Assembly: GCA_041441465.1 (NCBI GenBank)
Contig: JASDSY010000022.1
Location: forward strand, 124,001 to 188,000
DNA: 64,000 nt
Direction: 5' to 3'
DNA from: JASDSY01 sp041441465
GTDB taxonomy: Bacteria; Muiribacteriota; UBA9980
Both the position numbers and the translations under genes were made by a program. Shown piece after piece: positions 41,976 through 50,703 of this stretch; positions within the stretch are counted from its first letter, which is position 1, and every line of letters begins with the position of its first letter. The notes beneath the pieces were generated by a model. It ran no database searches, was not told the DNA's origin, and worked only from the letters and a program-made list of their open reading frames with translations.

Positions 41976-42215
41976 ATGCGAAATATCATTTCCAGAAATC
42001 CAATCACAAAAGCCGATTTCATAGCCAAATTCATCAATTTACCATGCGCTCCAAAAGAGCTGGCCGAATATATATACGACGCAGGCATAAAAAGTTTCGA
42101 CGATCTGAAAAAAAACGATCCCGAATTTATATATTCGCTGATTTGTATAAGAAATAAACGTAATTTCAGTTATGATACATTGATCGATTTAAAAGACATA
42201 ATCTCTCAAATTTAA
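41976..42215 (+). CDS. Small HhH/Cdd1-like protein, copy 2
   Basis: This 79-aa protein is a close paralogue of the one at 32923; shared blocks include LAEYIYDAG, DDLKKNDPEFIYSLICIRNK and the ending DLKDIISQI. The helix-hairpin-helix-like part is FINLPCAPKELAEYIYDAGI. The ribosome binding site is weak (AAAGGCCGG 8-10 bases upstream). It follows ubiB by 85 bases. The two copies flank the block holding the second TetR, both exported zinc ribbons, pump 2 and ubiB, suggesting a segment duplication or a shared ancestral unit. Confidence 0.68.
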   Translation: MRNIISRNPITKADFIAKFINLPCAPKELAEYIYDAGIKSFDDLKKNDPEFIYSLICIRNKRNFSYDTLIDLKDIISQI

Positions 42216-42283
42216 CAAACTTGAAATATTATTATCAATAAATAAAAAACAAGTTTTAACAAAAAAAGAAGCCGAAATGGCTC

Positions 42284-42313
42284 TTGACATATTTCAGCTA
42301 ATTATGATATAGT
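42284..42313 (+). promoter_or_regulatory. Promoter TTGACA-18-TATAGT with extended -10 for the cyclase gene
   Basis: TTGACA (42284-42289), then TGaTATAGT ending at 42313. The transcript would carry a leader of about 115 bases. Confidence 0.7.
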
Positions 42314-42352
42314 GTGAAAAAAATATATTACCTTATCATTTTTCAAACTGCC

Positions 42353-42402
42353 GGACGTACGGGCCGGCGATATCTTTAGAACCGGTGGACGCACGGGCCG
42401 CC
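42353..42402 (+). repeat. GC-rich 16-base direct repeat in the cyclase leader
   Basis: GGACGTACGGGCCGGC (42353-42368) and GGACGCACGGGCCGCC (42387-42402) agree at 14 of 16 positions. The first also forms a GCCGG/CCGGC stem. The block is far more GC-rich than its surroundings and lies between promoter and start codon, suggesting a structured leader RNA. I could not match it to a known riboswitch. Confidence 0.55.
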
Positions 42403-42435
42403 TGTATACGTAAAAATGAAAAGGAGCAACCTCTT

Positions 42436-42966
42436 ATGACAGACTTAAATTCAATCAAGTCGCCTGTCGAACTTAATTTATTAGTGTCTTTTTTCGATCT
42501 CGCCAATTTTATCAAAATCAGCAACAGCCGCAAAAACCTTGAACTTTTCGACCTACTTTCGGAATTTTACGAGTTCGCCGGTAATATTATCGAAAATGCC
42601 GGCGGAAAAATAATAAAATTCATAGGCGATGCCGGTTTGGCTGTTTTTCCTGAAGAAAACGTCGATAACGGCATACACGCCTTATTAAAACTTCAGAAAG
42701 AGACCGAAATATTTTTTCAGAAAAAAAACGTACAAACGAGGCTTATCGTTAAAACTCATTTCGGCTGCGCCGCATACGGCCCGCTCGGCCCTGCCGGCAA
42801 TAAAAGGCCGGATGTTCTTGGCGAAACGGTCAATACTGCCGCTACGCTTAATTCCAAAAATTTCGCGATTAGTCCGCAGGCATTCAGAAAGCTTTCGCCG
42901 CAAACAAGAAAACTTTTCGCTAAATATACTCCGCCTATAACATACATAATTTCAAATAAAAACTAA
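42436..42966 (+). CDS. Stand-alone class III nucleotidyl cyclase domain protein
   Basis: The 176-aa protein is little more than one class III adenylate/guanylate cyclase domain. The first metal Asp is in LVSFFDLANFIKIS (about residues 14-27) and the second in IKFIGDAGLAVFPEE near 66. The transition-state region is DVLGETVNTAATL near 134-146. No receptor, membrane or HAMP part is attached. Such proteins make cAMP or cGMP as homodimers, though some single-domain members are inactive. The start is ATG 42436 with AAGGAG nine bases upstream; the frame extends to 42385 but that would place the repeat leader inside the protein. It appears monocistronic. Confidence 0.8.
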   Translation: MTDLNSIKSPVELNLLVSFFDLANFIKISNSRKNLELFDLLSEFYEFAGNIIENAGGKIIKFIGDAGLAVFPEENVDNGIHALLKLQKETEIFFQKKNVQTRLIVKTHFGCAAYGPLGPAGNKRPDVLGETVNTAATLNSKNFAISPQAFRKLSPQTRKLFAKYTPPITYIISNKN

Positions 42967-43113
42967 ATATTTTTACGCAGACGCTATTTTAAGCGGCTGC
43001 CTTATGTTCATTTTCGAAATAAATCGAAACTTCAGTCCGGGCTGTAATCAAAATATTTTCGAACATAAGCGTATCGGTACTTAATCAAAACATCGAGTTC
43101 ACATAATAATTAT

Positions 43114-43129
43114 ATGAACTATAGTTCAT
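43114..43129. promoter_or_regulatory. Perfect 16-bp palindrome ATGAACTATAGTTCAT upstream of add
   Basis: The palindrome contains TATAGT, which with TTCACA at 43098 could form a 16-base-spaced promoter, so a regulator bound there would block transcription. A further spaced repeat, CTTATGTTC (43001-43009) and GAACATAAG (43061-43069), lies upstream. Confidence 0.5.
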
Positions 43130-43216
43130 GACGGTTATTCTATTCAATTCGTGTCGAAAATAAGTTTTTATAATGACACGCTTAATAAAATCATTAAACA
43201 AAGAGAGTGATAAAAA

Positions 43217-44251
43217 ATGGAATTTTATAAAATAATGCCTAAAATAGAACTTCACCTGCACATGGAAGGCGCCATACCATACAGCGCTTTATTTCAATTA
43301 ATCCAAAAATACGGCGGAAACGAGGAAATAAAATCACCCGAAAATCTTGAACATAGATTCATATTTAAAAATTTTGCGCACTTCATAGAGCAGTGGGTAT
43401 GGAAAAATCAATTTATAAGAGAGTACGAAGATTTTAGATTCATAGCGGAGAACGTCGCTAAAGATTTAAAGAGACAAAACGTAAAATACGCGGAAATGTT
43501 TATATCGCCTTCTGATTTCAAGAAGTGCGGCCTTTATTGCCAAAAAATAATAGAAGAAGTATATAAAGGCATTTCAGCCGTCTCCGGAATCGATATTTCG
43601 CTTATAATCGATCTGGTCCGAGATTTCGGGGCTGACAACGCGCTTAAAACGCTAAACGAAATAAATGAAATGAAAAAATTCGGAATAATAGGCATAGGCC
43701 TTGGCGGAAGCGAGCATGAATATCCGCCCGAGCTTTTCTCGGAAGTATTCGAAACCGCAAGAAATATGGGATTTAAAACTACCGTACATTCAGGCGAAGC
43801 CTGCGGCGCCGAAAGCGTAAAAAAAGCCGTAGAATTTCTTAAACCCGACCGAATCGGGCATGCGGTAAATGCCGCATATGACAACGCACTGTTAAAAAAA
43901 ATAGCCGAGCTTAAAATTCCGGTAGAACTCTGCCCTATTTCAAATATAAAAACCGGCGCAATAAAATCGGCCGAGTTTTATCCTATCGAAAAATTCATTG
44001 AGTACGGCATACCTTTTTCAATAAATACCGACGACCCAAAAATGTTCGGCAACTCGCTCGCCGACGAATATATGTTAATTGAAAAAAAGCTCGGCTGCGG
44101 ACACACCGGAATGGCAAACTTCATACTAAACTCGATCGATACAACCTGGCTTTCAAAAGACAAAAAAGATGCTTTAAAAATATGTTTCAAGGAAGAATAT
44201 AGTCGCGTTTCAAAAACACAATACGATAACCAAGATCGCTCGCGGCCTTAA
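43217..44251 (+). CDS. add: Adenosine deaminase family protein
   Basis: The 344-aa zinc amidohydrolase converts adenosine to inosine, or possibly deaminates a related nucleoside. Zinc ligands and catalytic residues are all visible: HLH in KIELHLHMEGAI (about residues 10-21), His in TTVHSGEACGAES near 192, His in PDRIGHAVNAA near 215 and Asp in SINTDDPKMFGNSLADEY near 273. RIGHA replaces the more common RIGHG. Aminodeoxyfutalosine deaminase and adenine deaminase share these motifs, so the substrate is not certain. GAGAGTGAT before ATG 43217 is the ribosome binding site, and a palindromic operator candidate lies at 43114. A terminator follows at 44295. Confidence 0.85.
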   Translation: MEFYKIMPKIELHLHMEGAIPYSALFQLIQKYGGNEEIKSPENLEHRFIFKNFAHFIEQWVWKNQFIREYEDFRFIAENVAKDLKRQNVKYAEMFISPSDFKKCGLYCQKIIEEVYKGISAVSGIDISLIIDLVRDFGADNALKTLNEINEMKKFGIIGIGLGGSEHEYPPELFSEVFETARNMGFKTTVHSGEACGAESVKKAVEFLKPDRIGHAVNAAYDNALLKKIAELKIPVELCPISNIKTGAIKSAEFYPIEKFIEYGIPFSINTDDPKMFGNSLADEYMLIEKKLGCGHTGMANFILNSIDTTWLSKDKKDALKICFKEEYSRVSKTQYDNQDRSRP

Positions 44252-44294
44252 CAAATTACGCCGTCAAGGAAATGATCGACGGCACGGCAAATAA

Positions 44295-44339
44295 AATAAA
44301 GAGGGCTCACGAATATAACCTTCATAAGCCCTCTTTATT
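44295..44339. terminator. Bidirectional terminator between add and the radical SAM gene
   Basis: AATAAAGAGGGCT (44295-44307) pairs perfectly with 44327-44339. Confidence 0.8.
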
Positions 44340-44488
44340 CTTATATATTAATATTTTATGCCGCTGATTATCAGATATTAACTTCAGTAATTTTTGACGC
44401 CGAAGTCAAGTATATTCATTTTTTATAATCCAGTTTGATTTTAACAAGTTTTTCGTATAAACACGCAATCAAATTGTTTATAAAAAAA

Positions 44489-46171
44489 TTATTTAAATTC
44501 AGGCCTTTTCATATTCAAATATCTGTTCTTGCCAAATCCTTTCAGCCAAAAACCTAACGCGCGTAATTTGCAGGTGAGCCTGCCTGCGAAAGGCATATTA
44601 TATGATGCGCAGTCATTATGTAAGAAGCAAAAATCGCGGCATTTTATCTGCATTATTTTCTCCGAAAATTCTTCCGGCGAATAAGTTTTGCCGTCAAGGA
44701 AGTAATTTTTTATCGAATACCCTAAAGCTGAGTAAGTATCGGAATTGGCGCCTGAATGTATTTTATAAAAATCCATAAAAGTCTTACGGTCGGTTACCGC
44801 ATTGAAAAATTCCGGTTTTTCAAATAACGGCGCGCCCGGCTCGGTTTGTATTCCCCAGGTCATCATGCGGCCGATATTGTCATATCTGCTGTCGATTGTT
44901 TTTATCATCCTTTGAGTATCATAGAGAGTGTTTATGTTTTCATTCGGAATGCCCATAGTGAAAAATACATCGGTCTTAATTTTATTCTTTTGCAAAACAT
45001 CCAAAATTTTATAAAATTCGTCATTCGAGAAATAAAATCCTTTGTTTTTGCGGCGTATTTCCTCGTTTCCGCATTCAGGCGATATCGCTATGACCGATTT
45101 ATCGAGTTCAAATGTATTTTTAAAACTTTCTATAAAACGAGCAGTCGGCAGCGCGTAACATTCGAAATAAAGGCCGCACTTTATGTTCCTTCTGCGGATT
45201 ACCTCGAAAAGTTCGAGATAATATTCCTGCTTCTCCGGCTCAGGATCGAAGCAGACCGCGAAAGTTTTATAGCCGAACAAAAGCACTTCTTCCATAGTAT
45301 CAGCGACTTTTTCAGGATTGCGCCATAAAACTACCGCTTTAAAGTTCATCTTTTTTTGATTCGGCGCCGAGCCCGCGCACCATGTGCATGAAGTGCTGCA
45401 GCCGCGGCCGATTTCAACTGGAAACATCTTAAGCCCCATATTATTGAGCCTTATATTTTCGCTCTGCGAAAGATTTTTCGAATAAGCGAGCGGAAACGAA
45501 AAAAGCTTCGCATAATAATGAAAATTACGCAAAAGTCCTATATTTGAAAACCTCAGCGAATCAAATTCCGCCTGCGATGTTATAAAATAATCGCATTTAG
45601 AGTCGCCGGAATCAGGACCGGATTTTGAATTTACTGCGGCAGCAACGCTTTCCTGATTATTATGGCGGCTCGAAAGGACGAGATTTGGCACGCCGTTAAA
45701 ATTAACTGCGCCGCCGGCAGGTTTCATGATTTTATCGCAAAGTATATCCATTGGTTTTTCGGAATAGCCCTTCATCACGCCGTCTATGAATTCAAAATTT
45801 TCAGTTATCTGCTCCGCGAAATATGAAGCGGTGAACCCGCCTAAAAACACATAGACGTCAGGACGCGCCTTCTTTATTTTCTCGGCCATATTTATTACGT
45901 CATACGATTGATAATGCCAAAATAACGGCATAAAAACAACCTTAAGCTTTTTTTGCTTTTTTATATACTCGACTATCGAAAAATTCCTGTCGAGTATCCA
46001 CTCGATGCCGGCGTGAAGTATTTCAACGCAGTGTTTTTTTCTGGCGACCAGATCGGCCAGCGCGAAAACTCCCATCGGAATGTACGTTATGTTCATAAAT
46101 TCATCAAGCGGTTTATAATAACTTGAAAATTTAGGTACGTGCAAAAACAATACTTCGATATTTTCAGACAT
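44489..46171 (-). CDS. B12-binding-domain radical SAM enzyme
   Basis: The 560-aa protein has an N-terminal cobalamin-binding-like Rossmann domain (about residues 1-150; KKARPDVYVFLGGFTASYF). The radical SAM core carries the cluster motif GRGCSTSCTWCAG (C-x3-C-x2-C). The second half includes SPECGNEEIRRKNKGFYFS and FFTMGIPNENINTLYDTQRM, typical of class B methyltransferase-like enzymes. These add methyl groups to unactivated carbon or phosphorus, or drive ring and rearrangement chemistry. It is the last gene of the 56.9-44.5 kb block: its ATG follows the LuxC stop codon with no spacing (TAA-ATG) and GAGGAG lies inside that gene. A tailoring step on the pathway product is likely. Confidence 0.88.
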   Translation of the reverse strand: MSENIEVLFLHVPKFSSYYKPLDEFMNITYIPMGVFALADLVARKKHCVEILHAGIEWILDRNFSIVEYIKKQKKLKVVFMPLFWHYQSYDVINMAEKIKKARPDVYVFLGGFTASYFAEQITENFEFIDGVMKGYSEKPMDILCDKIMKPAGGAVNFNGVPNLVLSSRHNNQESVAAAVNSKSGPDSGDSKCDYFITSQAEFDSLRFSNIGLLRNFHYYAKLFSFPLAYSKNLSQSENIRLNNMGLKMFPVEIGRGCSTSCTWCAGSAPNQKKMNFKAVVLWRNPEKVADTMEEVLLFGYKTFAVCFDPEPEKQEYYLELFEVIRRRNIKCGLYFECYALPTARFIESFKNTFELDKSVIAISPECGNEEIRRKNKGFYFSNDEFYKILDVLQKNKIKTDVFFTMGIPNENINTLYDTQRMIKTIDSRYDNIGRMMTWGIQTEPGAPLFEKPEFFNAVTDRKTFMDFYKIHSGANSDTYSALGYSIKNYFLDGKTYSPEEFSEKIMQIKCRDFCFLHNDCASYNMPFAGRLTCKLRALGFWLKGFGKNRYLNMKRPEFK

Positions 46172-47599
46172 TTATAAATTCTCCTCATAATCGCAATATT
46201 TCACTAACTCATTAAGACAGCAGCGGCCGTCATGGTGCCACATCATAGTCGGAACCGGCATTTTACCTGCGCGGCATATGCGCGAAACACCAAGGGCTCC
46301 AATTTTTTCGAGCCAGAAATTTTCTTCGTAAGCACTGACATTAAGCGAAACATTTTGAAGATATTTTTTTAAAGGCGTTATTATGTTTAATATTTCTTTT
46401 TCACCTTTATACGGCACGACAAAAAGCGTCCTGTTAAGGCATGATACCGGAAATTCGCCCACTGAGGCGCAAATAACGGCGCTTTTTTTTGAAACCGTTT
46501 CTAAAATCTGAACGTTTTCCATTGAAAAATAAAGACCGTCAATGAAATTTTTTCTCGAGAAAATTTCTTCGGCAGCCAGCGCAGGCAGCGGAAATTTCAA
46601 TTCCATTTTCTCGAGTTCCGAAAGCAATTCATCTATAAATTCGTTCACCGGCGCATTATTTTTTTCATTATAAAAATAAACATGCGGCGCAAGGCACGCG
46701 CGCTGCTCGAAAGTAACCGTATCGAAAGCTACGGCTTCAATCAATTTTTTCGCGGCTTCCGAATTTTTACCTTCATACATTCCGCCGCCTATTATTCCAA
46801 ATCCTAACTTATGCGCGTGCATTATCAATTTTTTCGGCCATAACACTTTCGGCGCCAAAAATTTTTCCGCAGAAACGCCGCCGTAGGCAATTACTATATT
46901 CGAACGCTCTATCAACTTTTCGGTAAGCTCCGTAAAATCGCTTTTATAGCATATAACGAGCGCGCAATCTTTAAGGGGTGAATTTATCTCCTCGAATATG
47001 CGCATGTATAAAGGAGTGAATAACGGTTCACCTGACGACGTTTTTAATATTATGCAATTTTTCGTCATAAAAGAGCGCATTATAGATAAATGCGGCAGCG
47101 CTGGAATATTCGACGAGCAAATTCCGAATATCGGCGAATCAGGAATTATACGGACTCGCCCTTTCAAATTCTCGTTATATTTAAAACCGTCCATCGCTTT
47201 ATAATCGAAGAATTCATTTTTCAATGCAGCCTTCATTTCAGGCGCGCGCGAAGATAAAAATTCAAGCTCAATACTCTGTTTTACTGATTTTATTGTTAAG
47301 CCGGTCATTAAAGATATGATTTCAACCGTTTCTTTAAGTTCCTTAAAATCAGAGGACAAAACCCTGGCCGACACTTCATCGAGATTGTTTACAATATCGT
47401 CAATACCGGCATTTTTCAGCGTCAACAATGCTTTTTCCTCGAACTCGGAAAATCCTTTTTCAAAAAATGAATCTTTAAAAACGGCATATTCGAATATTAT
47501 TTTTTTGCCGTTTTTAATATGCTCTATTTTTTCGTAATCAAAATATTTTTTTAAGTAATCAGGTATATAATAAGTTTTGAATGTTTTTTCATCCATCAT
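46172..47599 (-). CDS. luxC: LuxC-like acyl-CoA/acyl-protein reductase
   Basis: The 475-aa protein matches LuxC (PF05893-like), the reductase of the fatty-acid reductase complex, which reduces an activated acyl group to an aldehyde with NADPH. The acyl-accepting Cys is probably in FEQRACLAPHVYF. The aldehyde-dehydrogenase-like core includes PIFGICSSNIPALPHL and IVIAYGGVSAEKF. The ending RICRAGKMPVPTMMWHHDGR followed by CCLNELVKYCDYE is the family C-terminus. GAAGG before ATG 47599 is the ribosome binding site. It lies 16 bases after the LuxE-like gene, the same partner order of activator then reductase. There is no luciferase (LuxAB) or LuxD, so this is not a bioluminescence operon. Confidence 0.87.
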   Translation of the reverse strand: MMDEKTFKTYYIPDYLKKYFDYEKIEHIKNGKKIIFEYAVFKDSFFEKGFSEFEEKALLTLKNAGIDDIVNNLDEVSARVLSSDFKELKETVEIISLMTGLTIKSVKQSIELEFLSSRAPEMKAALKNEFFDYKAMDGFKYNENLKGRVRIIPDSPIFGICSSNIPALPHLSIMRSFMTKNCIILKTSSGEPLFTPLYMRIFEEINSPLKDCALVICYKSDFTELTEKLIERSNIVIAYGGVSAEKFLAPKVLWPKKLIMHAHKLGFGIIGGGMYEGKNSEAAKKLIEAVAFDTVTFEQRACLAPHVYFYNEKNNAPVNEFIDELLSELEKMELKFPLPALAAEEIFSRKNFIDGLYFSMENVQILETVSKKSAVICASVGEFPVSCLNRTLFVVPYKGEKEILNIITPLKKYLQNVSLNVSAYEENFWLEKIGALGVSRICRAGKMPVPTMMWHHDGRCCLNELVKYCDYEENL

Positions 47600-47615
47600 T
47601 ATTCACGGCCTTCGG

Positions 47616-48761
47616 TTATTTTTTCGTGAGCAGTTCCTCGATCGTAAGCGAGCAGCCTTTTAAGTCGCCCGGATTTATACGGCCGAGGATTTCAAAACCG
47701 CCCGGCGCGTACCGGCCGAAATCATCGGTTAAAATGCCTATCGCCCTTTCAAAATCAGTCAAATCGTAATGTACCAGCGCGCCTTTTTTCTCGTAATTAC
47801 CGGCCGGCAACATTTTAAAATCATTCTCGATATCCGCGACGAGCGTTCTGGCCCAATACGGATTCCCCTTAGAACACGCGGACGTTTTTTTTCCCGCGAT
47901 ATGATTCTTAAGATTATCGTCATAATACTGCGTGCCAAGTTCGCTCATTCCGAGGGTATTCACGCAATACTCGCTTTCAACGCCGAACATTTCCTTTATA
48001 TGTGAAAGCATTTCAGAACGGCTTATTTCGCGGCTTTTCCCCTTGAACCCGCCGGCGTCTAAAAATCGCGAACCGGCCGGGAGCTTATATTTTCTATTTT
48101 CAGCGTTCATTTTATCAATCATAAAAACAATCGCAAAAGAAGGCCCTATAATCGTAACAGGAATGTTTTTTGAAGCGGCGTCATCCAGATCCGCGAAAAG
48201 TTCCTGCCACATAATGCCGTCTTTGCCTATATAATGACGGCCGCCATAGGTCCCGACATTTTTCATTACCTCGGTAATGCCGAATACCATAGTCAAATTA
48301 GGCGCAGCCTCGGGAGTCGGCGATATCAGAAAAAACCTGGTGTTTAAATTATCCGGAAACAAATAATCCTTAGCGTTTTTTACAATGGCAAGCGACGTAA
48401 TCTCAGCGCCTTCTTCCGTAAAATATGAATTGCCTTTATTGTTTTGCGAGGTGCCGGACGTTTTAAATGTTATTTTAGCGTCATTTACCGAATGAATAAA
48501 AATATCGGCGGCTTTAAAAGCATTAACCGGAATCGGCGGGATATTTTCATACGAATTGACATTATCGGGCGTCATTCGCTTAGCAAGACAAAATTTCTTA
48601 TAAGCCTGAATATTATCAAATTGCAGCTTAAAAGTTTTAAGGCATAATTCGTTGAATTTCAAGTTTCTTTCATTTTCAGAAAGCGAATTACCGTTCACAA
48701 TAAAATTTTTTATCTCATTCCTTAATTTAACCGCCTCATCGGCATTATATAAAAGCGCCAT
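47616..48761 (-). CDS. luxE: LuxE-like acyl-protein synthetase
   Basis: The 381-aa protein belongs to the LuxE branch (PF04443) of the adenylate-forming superfamily. It activates a carboxylate with ATP and passes it, through a protein Cys, to LuxC. Visible marks are the P-loop-like ITFKTSGTSQNNKGN (about residues 97-111), FLDAGGFKGKSREISRSEM, NTLGMSELGTQYYDD and DLTDFERAIGILTDDFG. The C-terminal GDLKGCSLTIEEL matches the place of the acyl-carrying Cys in LuxE. The start is given at ATG 48761, with GGTGA four bases away; ATG 48779, four bases past the stop of the upstream gene, is an alternative that lacks such a site. Confidence 0.86.
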   Translation of the reverse strand: MALLYNADEAVKLRNEIKNFIVNGNSLSENERNLKFNELCLKTFKLQFDNIQAYKKFCLAKRMTPDNVNSYENIPPIPVNAFKAADIFIHSVNDAKITFKTSGTSQNNKGNSYFTEEGAEITSLAIVKNAKDYLFPDNLNTRFFLISPTPEAAPNLTMVFGITEVMKNVGTYGGRHYIGKDGIMWQELFADLDDAASKNIPVTIIGPSFAIVFMIDKMNAENRKYKLPAGSRFLDAGGFKGKSREISRSEMLSHIKEMFGVESEYCVNTLGMSELGTQYYDDNLKNHIAGKKTSACSKGNPYWARTLVADIENDFKMLPAGNYEKKGALVHYDLTDFERAIGILTDDFGRYAPGGFEILGRINPGDLKGCSLTIEELLTKK

Positions 48762-48782
48762 ATTATCACCCGTCTTCATTAA

Positions 48783-50138
48783 TTAGTAAATAGTTATAAG
48801 CTTGGCTTTAATCATTTCAGCCAAAAGCCTTCTAAATGATTTTTCATCAATTTCCAGTATTTTTTGAATTTTAAAAAACTCTTCATTTCCTAAAACGTTA
48901 TAAAAGCCGAAATATTTTAATATTTCATTTATCTTTTCACCGGTTAATTCCGAACCGTCATATTTTTCAAGAAATTCGCTGACGGCCTTTTCACGCGAAA
49001 GCACTATTATCTCTTTTGAAACATCGAAATCGGGAATTTCCTGATAATCGAATTCATAAGTTTTATTCAGAGGGCTATATGCGAACACGCTTTGATTTTT
49101 AATATTTTTATATTTCATAACTTCTTTATAAGCCGAAAAAGCAGCTATAATGCCTTCCGATATCGCGCGGCTCGCGCAAAAATAAAGGCCGGTTATATCG
49201 CCGGCAGCAAAAAGCCTTTTTATTCTAGTCCGCATCTCGCGGTCAACTTTAATAAAACCTTTTTTAAAAAATATTTTCGGCGTATTATCCGGCATCGCAA
49301 TTTTAATTTCAAAATCAGGCTTAATCTCAAAAGCGTTATAGTCAAGAAGCAGTTCTTTTACCGGCCGGTCGATAATCTTGCCGCCCGTTAATACCTTAAT
49401 GTTTTTAAGCTGCGAACTGCCTTCGTATTTCACGATTTTGCCAAATTCAAACAACCATGGATACATTTTATATGTTTTTTCTTTTCTAAAACTGCTTTCG
49501 TCCGAATCAATCAAAAAAATAGGACGTTCTGAAAATATGCGCCCATTTTTATCAGTAAGCGCGGACTTTACGAAGTTAATTAAATTTTTCGAATATTCAT
49601 TGCCGTATATTAAATAATCGCCGGCAGCATTTTCAGTTATTGATTTATAAATCATATCGCGGATTTTATCATAACCCATGTAAGTTATTTTGACGCCGCG
49701 TCCGAAAAACTCCCATTCGTTTCGCAGTCGTCTCATTCCGCCGCAAAGGCACACAGTCCTTGACAAGTATTTATTTTTCCCGGCCGGACCATTAGTTTCA
49801 ATTTCAAATAAACCGGAACCGTCATTTTTTGTTATAGAGACAACCGTTTCATTTATAATCGGGATATCATAAAAATCAATATCAGCATTAAGCTTCGACA
49901 CTATTTCAGCGCCCGGCAAATTAAACTGCGGCCCGGTCAGTTTTATATTTCCAAGATTCGCCAGGCCGCCAGCGCGGGGCGACGCCTCAAATAGAGCCAC
50001 CGACATCGGATATGCGCCGTATGTTTTTATGAACCGCGCCCGCAGCGCGCACGATAATCCTGCAAGACCGCCGCCGACCACGCAAAGGTCGATCGGCAAT
50101 TTTATTTTTGAGTCTTTATCGCTATACCCTTTTCGCAA
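48783..50138 (-). CDS. FAD-dependent oxidoreductase, thioredoxin-reductase-like fold
   Basis: The 451-aa flavoprotein has an N-terminal FAD-binding motif DLCVVGGGLAGLSCALRA (about residues 17-34) and the second FAD motif LFAAGDITGLYFCASRAIS near 310. A middle NAD(P)H-like region is divergent. The CxxC redox pair of thioredoxin reductases is missing (VCLCGGMRRLRNEW at the expected place), so it should not reduce thioredoxin. About 120 extra C-terminal residues are helical. Translation starts at TTG 50138 with GGTGA six bases away and overlaps the end of the aconitase small-subunit gene by 17 bases. It might supply the oxidation or reduction step that a dedicated dehydrogenase would give in this pathway. 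Confidence 0.78.
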   Translation of the reverse strand: MRKGYSDKDSKIKLPIDLCVVGGGLAGLSCALRARFIKTYGAYPMSVALFEASPRAGGLANLGNIKLTGPQFNLPGAEIVSKLNADIDFYDIPIINETVVSITKNDGSGLFEIETNGPAGKNKYLSRTVCLCGGMRRLRNEWEFFGRGVKITYMGYDKIRDMIYKSITENAAGDYLIYGNEYSKNLINFVKSALTDKNGRIFSERPIFLIDSDESSFRKEKTYKMYPWLFEFGKIVKYEGSSQLKNIKVLTGGKIIDRPVKELLLDYNAFEIKPDFEIKIAMPDNTPKIFFKKGFIKVDREMRTRIKRLFAAGDITGLYFCASRAISEGIIAAFSAYKEVMKYKNIKNQSVFAYSPLNKTYEFDYQEIPDFDVSKEIIVLSREKAVSEFLEKYDGSELTGEKINEILKYFGFYNVLGNEEFFKIQKILEIDEKSFRRLLAEMIKAKLITIY

Positions 50139-50703
50139 GCCACTTCACCATTCCGCCATTCGCCGCTATATCAAAAAGAAAAAACGGCAAAGTTCCTATA
50201 ATCAGGCCCGTCGTTTTTGCGCCGCGCAAAGCCGCAACTTCGACATTACTTGTTTTTTCAATATTTTTAAAATTAAATTTAATGCTTGCGCCTTCAGGAA
50301 ATTCTCTCGAAATTTCATTTTTACTAACCGTTAGCCTCACCGGAAAAATTCCGGCAGCGGCAAGATTACGTTCAAAAATTCTAGATAACGACTCAGAGCA
50401 AGCCATAACAACTCCTGAATTTTTTAGAGCAAGAACAGTCGAATATCGCGAAGAGCCGATCCCGAAATTACGGCCCGCAATAACAGCGACTTTTACCGCA
50501 TCGGTATCAGGATAAACCTCGCCTTCCGATGCCATCATATTCTTTTTGTCGTCAGTTATCAATTTAGATGAAAGATTTTCGCGTTTTATTGTAAAATAAG
50601 CGGGATTATGTATCAAATCAGTATTTATGTCATCACCCTCATATTTTAACGCGGCCGTTATATTTATGCCGGCCTTGAAATAATTCATGGAATCAGTTTT
50701 CAT
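50122..50703 (-). CDS. Aconitase-family small subunit (LeuD/homoaconitase type)
   Basis: The 193-aa protein is the swivelling domain of a two-subunit hydro-lyase. DDINTDLIHNP (about residues 24-34) and the substrate-binding loop AGRNFGIGSSRYSTVLALK near 77-95 are conserved LeuD features. It pairs with the large subunit encoded just upstream, whose stop it overlaps by 11 bases. GGAGG six bases before ATG 50703 is a good ribosome binding site. Together the subunits would isomerise a 2-alkylmalate or homocitrate-type acid through a dehydrated intermediate. At 193 aa it is slightly longer than typical LeuD of archaeal type (about 165). Confidence 0.85.
   Translation of the reverse strand: MKTDSMNYFKAGINITAALKYEGDDINTDLIHNPAYFTIKRENLSSKLITDDKKNMMASEGEVYPDTDAVKVAVIAGRNFGIGSSRYSTVLALKNSGVVMACSESLSRIFERNLAAAGIFPVRLTVSKNEISREFPEGASIKFNFKNIEKTSNVEVAALRGAKTTGLIIGTLPFFLFDIAANGGMVKWLAKRV

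Noticed and set aside
27220..42215. Mobile genetic element
   Set aside because: Despite paralogous genes and repeats, no transposase, integrase, terminal repeats or tRNA-associated attachment site was seen.
42353..42402. Known riboswitch (cyclic-di-GMP or ZTP class) in the cyclase leader
   Set aside because: A few motifs looked similar, but the conserved cores and spacing of these classes are not present.
44489..48761. Bioluminescence (lux) operon
   Set aside because: LuxC- and LuxE-like genes are present but LuxA, LuxB and LuxD are not; the neighbours are metabolic enzymes instead.
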